Of a DNA stretch of 64,000 nucleotides, positions 7,566 through 15,338 are shown piece by piece. Within the stretch, counting starts at the first letter, position 1, and every line of letters starts with the position of its first letter. Source of the DNA: Pseudobacteriovorax antillogorgiicola (lineage in GTDB: Bacteria > Bdellovibrionota_B > Oligoflexia > Oligoflexales > RGVZ01); assembly GCA_945898195.1 (NCBI GenBank), contig CAMDHM010000001.1, positions 124,001-188,000 on the forward strand, written 5' to 3'. A program made the translations under genes and the position numbers. The notes beneath the pieces were generated by a model. It had not been told where the DNA came from. It did no database searches and saw only the letters and a list, made by a program, of their open reading frames with translations.

Positions 7566-10130
7566 TGATGGGCTAGAGGTGGCAATGCTTTGATTCGTTG
7601 TTAGATTGAAGGTTATAAATGGCGTTAAGTTGTGTTCGTAGTCTAGGCCAAACATTGCCTGCGTTTGAGTTAGGGGAACTTTAAGTATTTCAGAGTCACC
7701 TGTTGATATGCTTCTGCTGATGCTTTTTGCGCCAATGTGAAAGGAAAGTATGGCTCGATCTAGCACTTTTTTTGCCATCAAAAATTTTACGTTTGATAAT
7801 TGAATTGGGCCTGTTCCATCTGGAAATAATTCTCGCGCTGCGGCGATTTTTTCTCCGGTGATAGACACTTGGGTTCTACCCCTGCTTTCGGCTTCAAGTG
7901 AGTTTGGCCCGAATGGGATTAGTTTGAGTTGTATGCGAGAAATAGCCGCCGTATCATCCGCAGAGCCAGACGTCTCGCCGGTCATGTAGTCGATCACGTG
8001 TTCAAGATTTGGCTGTGGGTCGACGGCTCTGCCTCGTTTATACGAAAGTTCCAAGCCAAGGAACCATGGTATAGACAAAGACAATCCTGCCCCTGCTTCA
8101 TCATGAACCCTTTGATTGCCGACTCCGCCCATAATCATATAACCGTTGACGCCAAGATCCATGATCGGGGATCGACCGCTTGAGTTCTCCGTTATTGGTC
8201 GGCGAGATGCCAGCGTATAAAATACTCCAACTTGGCCCCCGTAGGTGCTGAGGCCATAATTCGTAAGGTCAGATTTTAAATATCCGCTCTGCTCCAAGTT
8301 TAATTTGAATTCAATTCCAAATCGGTTTTGATCATCTTGCTGCGATTCATCGTTTGCTGATCCCCGCGACATGAAGCCAAGGGAGCCATACCAGGAGGCG
8401 GTCTGATTGTGCGTGACGCCTGCCGGGAGAGAGACCGAGTTGCCCGGGTTTTTGAGTCCAAAGATGTTTGAATTGTAACCGACGTCTAATTTTGCAAATC
8501 CCGAGGCTCCCGGCAGAAGGTCAATTTTCTTCAGAAGCAAACGGGCCTCCTCTTTTACCTCTACCGTGGGCCCGTTGGCCGCGGCTCGTGGCAAATAAAG
8601 CCTTGCGCAATGACGGAATTCACCGAGGGCGCAAGATTTTCCAACCATGTAGGAACGTTCCCCGTTGAACTCCGGATCGTTCATCCATCCGTCAAGATTT
8701 GCGGCATTGAAGTGGATCGCGGCGGTGGTCCATGATTTTTTTCTGAAATAAAGGACACCAAGCATGATTTCGGCGGCGCTTTTAGCATCATAGGATCCTG
8801 CGCCATTGGACTTATTGCGTATTGCGAGAGATTTTTGTAGCCACTCCTCGCCCTCGGCCAGCAGCAGCATTTCCACATAACATCGTCCAATCAAGTAGGT
8901 GGCCTCATCACTTTTTACAGCATCATCGGACCGGTACAAGAGCGGCTCGATTGCCAACCATGGATCGCCCTCACCCAATGCAGCTTTTGCGGATTTTATG
9001 GCATCTTTTATTGATGCAGGGACACGGTTGCGAAGGAAGGGGAATTGCGCCGGATTTGTTGCCTCGCGCTTCTCCAGGTATTGTGGGGTCGTGGTACGAA
9101 TGACTCCGGCGATGACCTCTTGTTCCGCCGGAGAGGTGGTCTGCTCTGGACGTCCTGGATCGTCTCCGCTAGCCGTCGTTGTGATTTTTAATCTGACGGT
9201 GCTTCCTTGAACAATTTTGAAGAAGGTGTTTTCGTCCGCTTGCCCTTTGAAGTCGTGTTCGGCGTGAATGCGAATGTTGCCTCGAAGGGCGGTGACCAGA
9301 AGGTGATCATCCGGTAGCCGTTGAACGATAAGGTCCCGTCGGCCCTCACTGCGGAAGACGAAACCACCCGCTGCGATGTCCCATCCTTGATCGGTGCTGC
9401 CGAGGGTCCGAGAGCGGATGGTACCCCGTTCGAGGCGCAGCGTTCCACGTCCACCTTTTTTGCCTCCCAGCCTTGCCATGCTTCCCTCAAGCAGCCAAGT
9501 CTCATCGGACCCGGCAAGCCATATTTTCATCAGGCCTGGTATTCCCGTCCGAACTGCATCCGACGAGCCAAACTGTTCTGTCTCCTGACCTATGATGTGA
9601 ACCACCGAGCGGCTGTGGGAGAATGTTCGACCTTGAACTGATGTTAATGAGTGGGCCGACAAACTCGTCTCTAATTTTTGCTTGGAGGTGCTATCGGCGT
9701 CCTTTTGTTCGTCGGAGGGTTGTTCAGAGGGAACGGTGATTTCTTTTGATGCCTTACCCAGAACGGGATTCGCTAATTTGAGATTGAATTTGAGGCTGTC
9801 CGATCCTGCATCATCGAACACCACGATATAAACAGCGTGGTTTCCTGGGGCGAGAGAGGATGTTTTTAGCGTGCAAAAGGCATCGCGACAAATGAGCGAC
9901 TGCGATCGAATGACCCACTTGGCCTGGGGAAAAAGATTTTTGTTTGATGTGTATTCTATTTTCAATTTCAAGATGTCGCCGCGGTTGGCGGTAACTAGAA
10001 ATGGTGGCCCTGCGATAATTTTTGGTGTTTGAATGGGAGGCGAGGTTTCGGCGATAGCTGCAGCTGCCCCGACCAGCCAATAGGCAGCAAGCCCCAAGAT
10101 AAACCAATCAGCCTTTAGATAGTGCTTCAT
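7509..10130 (-). CDS. FecR-TPR-beta-barrel outer-membrane protein
   Basis: 873 aa with a signal peptide (about 1-28). The order of parts is: a beta-rich N-terminal domain (about 40-125), a Ser/Gln-rich linker, a FecR-type domain (about 190-310, including GTIRSRTLGSTDQGWDIAAGGFVF split by turns), a helical TPR-like region (about 370-540, GEGDPWLAIEPLLY, YLIGRCYVEMLLLAEGEEW) and a long C-terminal beta-barrel-like region ending in TLVTTGAKIDF, where the final aromatic is the usual outer-membrane signal. FecR domains are often sensors or cell-wall binders, and TPR-barrel fusions are often surface or secretion proteins. It is the last gene of a minus-strand run after rsmD and coaD and is convergent with the secretin gene, so it may belong to the same envelope machine. 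Confidence 0.7.
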   Translation of the reverse strand: MKHYLKADWFILGLAAYWLVGAAAAIAETSPPIQTPKIIAGPPFLVTANRGDILKLKIEYTSNKNLFPQAKWVIRSQSLICRDAFCTLKTSSLAPGNHAVYIVVFDDAGSDSLKFNLKLANPVLGKASKEITVPSEQPSDEQKDADSTSKQKLETSLSAHSLTSVQGRTFSHSRSVVHIIGQETEQFGSSDAVRTGIPGLMKIWLAGSDETWLLEGSMARLGGKKGGRGTLRLERGTIRSRTLGSTDQGWDIAAGGFVFRSEGRRDLIVQRLPDDHLLVTALRGNIRIHAEHDFKGQADENTFFKIVQGSTVRLKITTTASGDDPGRPEQTTSPAEQEVIAGVIRTTTPQYLEKREATNPAQFPFLRNRVPASIKDAIKSAKAALGEGDPWLAIEPLLYRSDDAVKSDEATYLIGRCYVEMLLLAEGEEWLQKSLAIRNKSNGAGSYDAKSAAEIMLGVLYFRKKSWTTAAIHFNAANLDGWMNDPEFNGERSYMVGKSCALGEFRHCARLYLPRAAANGPTVEVKEEARLLLKKIDLLPGASGFAKLDVGYNSNIFGLKNPGNSVSLPAGVTHNQTASWYGSLGFMSRGSANDESQQDDQNRFGIEFKLNLEQSGYLKSDLTNYGLSTYGGQVGVFYTLASRRPITENSSGRSPIMDLGVNGYMIMGGVGNQRVHDEAGAGLSLSIPWFLGLELSYKRGRAVDPQPNLEHVIDYMTGETSGSADDTAAISRIQLKLIPFGPNSLEAESRGRTQVSITGEKIAAARELFPDGTGPIQLSNVKFLMAKKVLDRAILSFHIGAKSISRSISTGDSEILKVPLTQTQAMFGLDYEHNLTPFITFNLTTNQSIATSSPSSFDGFSRTLVTTGAKIDF

Positions 10131-10163
10131 CGATGCCGCCAGTGATCCAAAATCGAAACGTAA

Positions 10164-10691
10164 TTATTTTACAGTTTTTTCGGCAATTTTACGTGCAACT
10201 AAAGGCGGAACCAATGAGGATACGTCGCCTCCATAGGTTGCCACCTCTTTCACCAGGGTGGATGAGACGTGCCCGTAGTCTTGGGATGTGGGAATGAAGA
10301 TGGTCTCCAGGGCACTGGAAAGGCTGCGATTCATCAATGCCATTTGCATTTCATAAATGAAGTCCATCTCGGTCCTCAGGCCTCGAACGAGGGCAGTGGC
10401 CTCGCGTTTTGTTGCAAAAGAGACGGCGAGCCCAGAGAAGCTCGCTACCTCAACGTTTTGAACCTTTTTGCAGAGGTCCCTAATCATTTCGAGGCGTTCA
10501 GGAACCGTAAACATGGGTGGTTTTGTCTGATTCACCCCAATGGCAACAATCAGTTGATCGAAGATTTTAGCTGCGCGGCGGATAACATCCAGATGCCCGT
10601 AGGTTACCGGATCAAAGCTCCCGGCATAGATTCCAATTCGGGTCTTAGCCGTCACTCGTTTTTTGCCAGCTTGTGATATACGTGCCGCCAT
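10164..10691 (-). CDS. coaD: Phosphopantetheine adenylyltransferase
   Basis: 175 aa. The core begins RIGIYAGSFDPVTYGHLDVIRRA, with the nucleotidyltransferase TxGH motif (TYGH), and ends with SSTLVKEVATYGG, the family signature at the C-terminus. CoaD transfers AMP to 4'-phosphopantetheine in coenzyme A synthesis in the cytoplasm. The ATG at 10691 gives about 18 extra residues before the core. A GTG at 10655 would give the usual length but has no ribosome site, while GGAAAAG precedes the ATG. The start overlaps the end of rsmD by 47 bases; the rsmD-coaD pair is a common bacterial gene order. Confidence 0.95.
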   Translation of the reverse strand: MAARISQAGKKRVTAKTRIGIYAGSFDPVTYGHLDVIRRAAKIFDQLIVAIGVNQTKPPMFTVPERLEMIRDLCKKVQNVEVASFSGLAVSFATKREATALVRGLRTEMDFIYEMQMALMNRSLSSALETIFIPTSQDYGHVSSTLVKEVATYGGDVSSLVPPLVARKIAEKTVK

Positions 10692-11298
10692 ATTTCTTTT
10701 CCGACTTGAAGCTTAGGGAATTTAGGCCTGTTACAGCCCCGTGATCGACGGGACCTCCAGTTTCAAACAACAGGACTCCGCCGTCCGCCAAACGCGTATC
10801 GGCAAAAGCCAAAAGATCTGGAAGGAGTCCAGCGGCAAGGGCGTATGGTGGATCCGCCCAAATAATGTCAAAACGGCGTTCATTTCTTGGTATTGAGGCA
10901 GCGTTTGCCATGCCTTGCGATTCGGTGAGGTACTTGCGAATGTCCTTAACAATTAGCCTAATCACGGGGGGCGTCTGAGTTTGAGCCAGCGATCTCCTTT
11001 CGCATTCAGCCAAGTTACGGCGCAAGGCAACGAGGGCTGCCGGAGCCGACTCAGCAAAGGTGCATTCGCAGGCGCCACGGCTCAAGGCTTCGATACCAAC
11101 TGCGCCTGATCCCGCAAACAGGTCACAGAAATTTGCCCCCTCGAGCCAGCCTTGTACGGAATTCAATGCGGCGGCTCGAGCTTTGGAGCTGGTCGGGCGG
11201 GTCTTGTCGCCAATTGGGGTTGCCAGCTTCATCCCCCTGAAAATACCGGAGGAAATTACTGGGGTCGGGCCGGCTGACGGAGTCTTGTTTCTGGTCAT
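10645..11298 (-). CDS. rsmD: 16S rRNA (guanine(966)-N(2))-methyltransferase
   Basis: 217 aa from the ATG at 11298; the frame extends 28 codons further but those residues are not family-like. It has the SAM-binding motif FCDLFAGSGAVGIEALSRG and the catalytic DPPY motif (IIWADPPYA). The N-terminal SSGIFRGMKLATP and RPTSSKARAAALN stretches match the RsmD family (usually R...G..L..P....RPT....re..FN). The enzyme methylates G966 of 16S rRNA in the 30S subunit. It is followed by coaD with a 47-base overlap and is divergent from speA. Confidence 0.93.
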   Translation of the reverse strand: MTRNKTPSAGPTPVISSGIFRGMKLATPIGDKTRPTSSKARAAALNSVQGWLEGANFCDLFAGSGAVGIEALSRGACECTFAESAPAALVALRRNLAECERRSLAQTQTPPVIRLIVKDIRKYLTESQGMANAASIPRNERRFDIIWADPPYALAAGLLPDLLAFADTRLADGGVLLFETGGPVDHGAVTGLNSLSFKSEKKYGGTYITSWQKTSDG

Positions 11299-11380
11299 GT
11301 TTTTACAGTTGTAATTTTGAGTGAATGCCCTAGTTATAGCCGTTCCATTTATAGCTTGGTCCGACAGCATTGGGGAAGTC

Positions 11381-13297
11381 ATGAATATCCGTCAAATCCA
11401 GGAAGCTCGCGAACTTTACGGCATTGATGAGTGGGGTGCCGGTTACTTTAGCATCGACGACCAAGGTTTCGTCGTTTGCCATCCGACGGGTGAAGAGCAT
11501 CTGTCGATTCCTTTGCCCGAGGTTGTGGCGGATTGTAAGGCCCGCAGCCACAATTCTCCGCTAATCATCCGTTTCCCACAAGTCATTGAGGGTCAGCTTG
11601 AACGGATGCACAAGTCCTTTCGGTCGGCAATTTCCGACTCTGGGTTTAAGGGACGCCATATGGGCGTATTCCCCTTTAAGGTGAATCAACGCCGCGAATT
11701 TATTGATGCGATTGTTTCCGCCGGCCAGGCGATGGATTATGGCCTTGAGGTTGGTAGCAAGACTGAGTTCATTGCTGCGTTGAGCTATACCCTACCCGAA
11801 AAAGCCTTGATGATTTGTAACGGATTCAAGGACAGCGAGTTTATTGAACTCGGATTTGCTGCGTCTGCCATGGGTAAGAATGTGGTGGTGGTGGTGGAAG
11901 GGCCCGATGAGCTCCAGTTGATTCTGGATCTTGCTGAAAAAAATCGCCATTGCCCAGAGATTGGACTGCGCGTGCGCCTTTACAGCAAAGGCTCAGGCAA
12001 GTGGGAAAAATCATCCGGTGAATCTTCTAAGTTTGGTCTGACGACAACCGAAGTTTTGCGTTGCCTGCAGATGCTGCAGGGGGCCAATCTTGCGAGCCGA
12101 CTCTCGATGTTGCATTTTCATATTGGTTCTCAAATCACCGAGATCAAACGCTTCAAGAATGCATTGAAGGAAGCCTCACGGGTTTATGCAAAGGTCGTGA
12201 AAACTGGATTTACGCCGAAGTACCTAAATATCGGCGGCGGCGTGGGCGTGGACTATGACGGAAGTAAAACCTCGTTCCATTCCAGCGCCAATTATTCACT
12301 GCAAGAATTTGCCAACGATGCCGTTTATGTTCTTGGCGAAGTCTGCACCAACGAGAATGTTCCGCACCCAACGATTGTTACTGAATCAGGGCGCGTGATT
12401 GCGGCGTATCACTCGGTCGTGGTCACAGACATTCGCGAGGTGCAGGGCGCGGATAGTCTAGAGCCGCTTCACGAAGGGCAGATGGTTCCAGTAGAGAACT
12501 TGACGCACAAGGGGCTTAAAGAGCTTCGCTACATCCTCGACAACATGAATCGCAAAAATTACAACGAGTACTACCACGATGCGATCGAGTACCAGGAGGA
12601 ACTGTTCACGCTGTTCAACCTTGGCTACCTTCAATTGGCAGAGCGGGCATTATCAGAAGAGTTGTTTTACCGGATTTGTCGCAAGGCTCTGTATTTTGCG
12701 TCATTCCACCGTCACCAGTCGGAAGAGTTCGATAACCTTCAAAAACTCATGGTGAGTAAATACCTGGCGAATTTCTCGATTTTTCAATCGATTCCTGATT
12801 CGTGGGCTATTGATCAGCTGTTTCCGGTAATGCCGCTATCCCGTCATGACGAAAAGCCGACGCACAAGGCGACCATCGTCGACATTACGTGTGATTCAGA
12901 CGGATGTTTAACGACCTTCATCGATCGTTCGGACGTCAAAACGACGTTGGATTTGCACGCTCCAAGCGACCAGCCTTATTACATTGGTTTCTTTTTGACG
13001 GGCGCCTACCAGGAGAGTTTGGCCAATGAGCATAACCTTTTTGGCGCGATTCATGAGGCTGAAGTTCGGTTGAATGATGATGGTAATTGGGAAATTACTA
13101 AGTTGACCAGTGGCGATCCCATCTGTGAACTTCTCGAGAGTCGCAATTACAGCATGAACGAAATATATGAAAAGTATCAGATGCAGCTTAACCGCGAGGT
13201 TTCTGCGGGGCGCCTGACTGCGGAGGAGTCGAGTGACATTCTTGAAAATCTAATCAAGTTTTCCAAGGGTTACCCGTATCTTAAGGGTCAGATCTGA
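11381..13297 (+). CDS. speA: Biosynthetic arginine decarboxylase
   Basis: 638 aa from the ATG at 11381 (GGGGAAG just upstream); a GTG at 11321 in frame is less likely. The sequence follows SpeA: ARELYGIDEWGAGYF near the start, the PLP lysine in FPFKVNQRREF, HFHIGSQI, and the end of the barrel at TESGRVIAAYHSV. The fold-type III enzyme makes agmatine from arginine for polyamine synthesis and needs PLP and Mg2+. E. coli SpeA is 658 aa, so the length is normal. Agmatinase or agmatine deiminase is not next door. A hairpin follows the stop and overlaps the ribosome site of the next gene. Confidence 0.96.
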   Translation: MNIRQIQEARELYGIDEWGAGYFSIDDQGFVVCHPTGEEHLSIPLPEVVADCKARSHNSPLIIRFPQVIEGQLERMHKSFRSAISDSGFKGRHMGVFPFKVNQRREFIDAIVSAGQAMDYGLEVGSKTEFIAALSYTLPEKALMICNGFKDSEFIELGFAASAMGKNVVVVVEGPDELQLILDLAEKNRHCPEIGLRVRLYSKGSGKWEKSSGESSKFGLTTTEVLRCLQMLQGANLASRLSMLHFHIGSQITEIKRFKNALKEASRVYAKVVKTGFTPKYLNIGGGVGVDYDGSKTSFHSSANYSLQEFANDAVYVLGEVCTNENVPHPTIVTESGRVIAAYHSVVVTDIREVQGADSLEPLHEGQMVPVENLTHKGLKELRYILDNMNRKNYNEYYHDAIEYQEELFTLFNLGYLQLAERALSEELFYRICRKALYFASFHRHQSEEFDNLQKLMVSKYLANFSIFQSIPDSWAIDQLFPVMPLSRHDEKPTHKATIVDITCDSDGCLTTFIDRSDVKTTLDLHAPSDQPYYIGFFLTGAYQESLANEHNLFGAIHEAEVRLNDDGNWEITKLTSGDPICELLESRNYSMNEIYEKYQMQLNREVSAGRLTAEESSDILENLIKFSKGYPYLKGQI

Positions 13298-13339
13298 TAT
13301 TTTAAACCAATAAAAGCAGCCACTTGTAATTTCCAAGTT

Positions 13340-13391
13340 AAAGCCCCACCCAGATTCTCCGAAGTCCATGAGAGAAGATTGGGGGGGCTTT
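13340..13391 (+). promoter_or_regulatory. Hairpin covering the ribosome site of the STAS gene
   Basis: AAAGCCCC (13340-13347) pairs with GGGGCTTT (13384-13391). The pairing goes on, with mismatches, through CC/GG and TTCTC/GAGAA. The G-run at 13381-13387 that serves as Shine-Dalgarno for the gene at 13392 is inside the 3' arm. It may be the speA terminator (the T-run is weak) or a translational switch. Confidence 0.5.
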
Positions 13392-13868
13392 ATGGCATTA
13401 GTATTTCAATTCGAAGCGGCCGGAGAATGGCAACGGTGCTATCTGTCGGGAGTCATTAATGAAGACTCCGAGATAACCCTGGGCAACCTTGTGACGCAAT
13501 TACCACCCAAAGTGGTTTTCAATTTTCGTCGGGTGGAGTCAATCAACTCTTGTGGTGTTCGCGCCTGGATTAGTTTTATCCGTCAGGCAGGTGCAGGCCG
13601 GGAAGTTGCCTTTGAAGAGTGCACGCCCGAGGTCGTATCCCAGATCAATATGATCCCAAATTTCCGTGCAAACTCACGTGTGCTGTCGGTTTATGCCAGC
13701 TACACCTGCGGTCAGTGTAACCATCAGCGCAATGAACTCTTTCAAGAAGGCCGTAATCTTCCTAAAGCCACGGGAACTCAGCTCGATCCGGTAAAATGCG
13801 AAAAATGTGGTGGGATGATGGAAATGGACGAGATCGAAGACGAGTTTTTTGCCTGGGTTGCCGCCTGA
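13392..13868 (+). CDS. STAS-like protein with C-terminal zinc ribbon
   Basis: 158 aa, ATG at 13392 behind a run of seven Gs. The N-terminal part (about 1-95) looks like an anti-anti-sigma (STAS) fold: KVVFNFRRVESINSCGVRAWISFI has the beta-strand, the loop with Ser53 where STAS proteins are often phosphorylated, and the following helix. The C-terminal part has two CxxC pairs, C106-C109 and C136-C139, typical of a zinc ribbon, then an acidic end. The combination is unusual. It may act in a partner-switch pathway, or as a small regulator of the GGDEF protein 30 bases downstream in the same transcript. Confidence 0.65.
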   Translation: MALVFQFEAAGEWQRCYLSGVINEDSEITLGNLVTQLPPKVVFNFRRVESINSCGVRAWISFIRQAGAGREVAFEECTPEVVSQINMIPNFRANSRVLSVYASYTCGQCNHQRNELFQEGRNLPKATGTQLDPVKCEKCGGMMEMDEIEDEFFAWVAA

Positions 13869-13898
13869 TGATTGCAAGGTTAAATAGGGAGCTCCGTT

Positions 13899-14900
13899 AT
13901 GGTGAATGATCCGGTCGGCATTCCGAGGGATAACTCGGCCCTTCTGCAATTTTTTAAAATATTTGAGGACTTTGCCCGGGGCACGGTTCTTGATGCCTAC
14001 GTGCTGCTGGATGTGGATGGTCGGGTTGTGAAGGCGAATCAGCATGCTTCAGCCATGCTCAAGGTCGGAACCAAGCAAATGATGAAGGCATCCTCATTCG
14101 AGGACCTTCTTAAATTCAATATTGAGGGTAGTCCGCTTCCGTTAAAAGATTTGTTGATGCTGCCGACATTTCGCCGTGAAGATATGATTAACGGTGTCTC
14201 CACAACTGGTGAGAACAAGTTTGTGATGCTGGCCTACCCATTTCATGAGGCCGGCCAGGTTATCGGGACTTTCCTGATTTTGCGCGAGATAACCGGCGAG
14301 ACGTCTCAGGGTTCAAAACTCACAGCATCAACGACCAAAGCTAAAACCGACATGCTCTCTGGTTTATTCAACCGCAGTGGACTGGAGGATCATTTAAAAG
14401 AACGCAAACAAGCCATCGAATCACTTCCAACCGGAGACCCAGGGCGAATTCATTCGGTCATTATGATGGATATCGATTTTTTCAAAAAAGTAAATGATAC
14501 CTACGGGCATCCAGCCGGCGATTACGTGATTAAAACGGTTGCCAAAATTGTGAAGTCAAGCTGTCGTCAAAGCGATTCGGCTTTTCGCGTTGGTGGCGAA
14601 GAATTTATTGTGGTGTTTAATGCAACGCCAGTGGATGGTGCACTGGTTGCAGCGGAAAAAATTCGTACCGCCATTCAAGCCTATCAGTTCGAATTTGAAG
14701 GCGTACATATTCCGATTGCGATCAGCATTGGGGCGGCAAGCCTTGACGTGACGTCGGCCGATCCGCATGCAGATATCACGCGGGCGGATGCGGCTCTTTA
14801 CTTTTCGAAACAAAATGGTCGTAATCGCGTCAGCGTCCATGACGGCGTTCAACTGCAACCACACTTGTGGGTATTGCCATCAAAGATGGCAGCCGCCTAA
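13899..14900 (+). CDS. Diguanylate cyclase with N-terminal PAS-like domain
   Basis: 333 aa, cytoplasmic. Residues about 15-132 form a PAS-like sensor (DAYVLLDVDGRVVKANQHASAML, then VIGTFLILREIT). The GGDEF domain starts near DMLSGLFNRSGLEDHL (151-166) and has MMDIDFFKKVNDTYGH and the active GGEEF (232-236). An inhibitory RxxD site, RQSD (223-226), stands five residues before it, so product feedback is likely. It should make cyclic di-GMP. SD GGGAGCTCC is a little unclear, but the start at 13899 fits the PAS boundary. It shares a transcript with the STAS/zinc-ribbon gene and ends at a strong terminator. Confidence 0.92.
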   Translation: MVNDPVGIPRDNSALLQFFKIFEDFARGTVLDAYVLLDVDGRVVKANQHASAMLKVGTKQMMKASSFEDLLKFNIEGSPLPLKDLLMLPTFRREDMINGVSTTGENKFVMLAYPFHEAGQVIGTFLILREITGETSQGSKLTASTTKAKTDMLSGLFNRSGLEDHLKERKQAIESLPTGDPGRIHSVIMMDIDFFKKVNDTYGHPAGDYVIKTVAKIVKSSCRQSDSAFRVGGEEFIVVFNATPVDGALVAAEKIRTAIQAYQFEFEGVHIPIAISIGAASLDVTSADPHADITRADAALYFSKQNGRNRVSVHDGVQLQPHLWVLPSKMAAA

Positions 14901-14905
14901 ATTTT

Positions 14906-15325
14906 TTAGTGGCCGGCGATAAGGTCGTCGGCCATTTTTTCTAATCGTAAATTCTGAACCTGACCACGAAGCTGCATTTTGTTGCCTTCCACTTCATACT
15001 CTTGCCAATCAAGCGGCAAGTAGACTTCGCCGCCATTGACCAGATATTCCTGGAAGTAGCTGTCGATCAAGTCCAGAAGCATTGCGGCCGCATTACGTTG
15101 GATTAGACCTTGCTCGCGGTGGGCGATACGTCCCTCTACGGGATAAAAGAAGGACTCGTCGTCGTTCTTCAAGGTCAGAGTCAGGGCAACGGATTGCCCG
15201 TCTGCCTGGCCATCAAGTTTGAAGCGGCGGTTGCCCGCAAATACGGCATATTTGCGTTGCAGTGTGGTCTCGATTTCAGCGCACTCGCTGGCTAAAAATG
15301 GTGATGATGACTTGGTGTCGTTCAT
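14906..15325 (-). CDS. Uncharacterised 139-aa protein
   Basis: No family recognised. It has no signal peptide or membrane helix. The sequence is rich in alternating hydrophobic and charged residues (RRFKLDGQADGQSVALTLTLKND, YEVEGNKMQLRGQVQNLRLEKMADDL) suggesting a small beta-rich fold with a C-terminal helix. It begins 13 bases after the DUF6178-like gene on the same strand, so the two are probably one transcript. Its last codons contain, on the other strand, the terminator of the diguanylate cyclase gene. Confidence 0.6.
   Translation of the reverse strand: MNDTKSSSPFLASECAEIETTLQRKYAVFAGNRRFKLDGQADGQSVALTLTLKNDDESFFYPVEGRIAHREQGLIQRNAAAMLLDLIDSYFQEYLVNGGEVYLPLDWQEYEVEGNKMQLRGQVQNLRLEKMADDLIAGH
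14911..14941 (+). terminator. Terminator of the diguanylate cyclase gene, inside the opposing coding end
   Basis: TGGCCGGCGA pairs with TCGTCGGCCA (10 bp, one G-T) around TAAGG, then TTTTTTCT. It works for plus-strand RNA only. It lies within the last codons of the convergent gene. Confidence 0.85.
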
Positions 15326-15338
15326 GTTGTGCCGTGCC

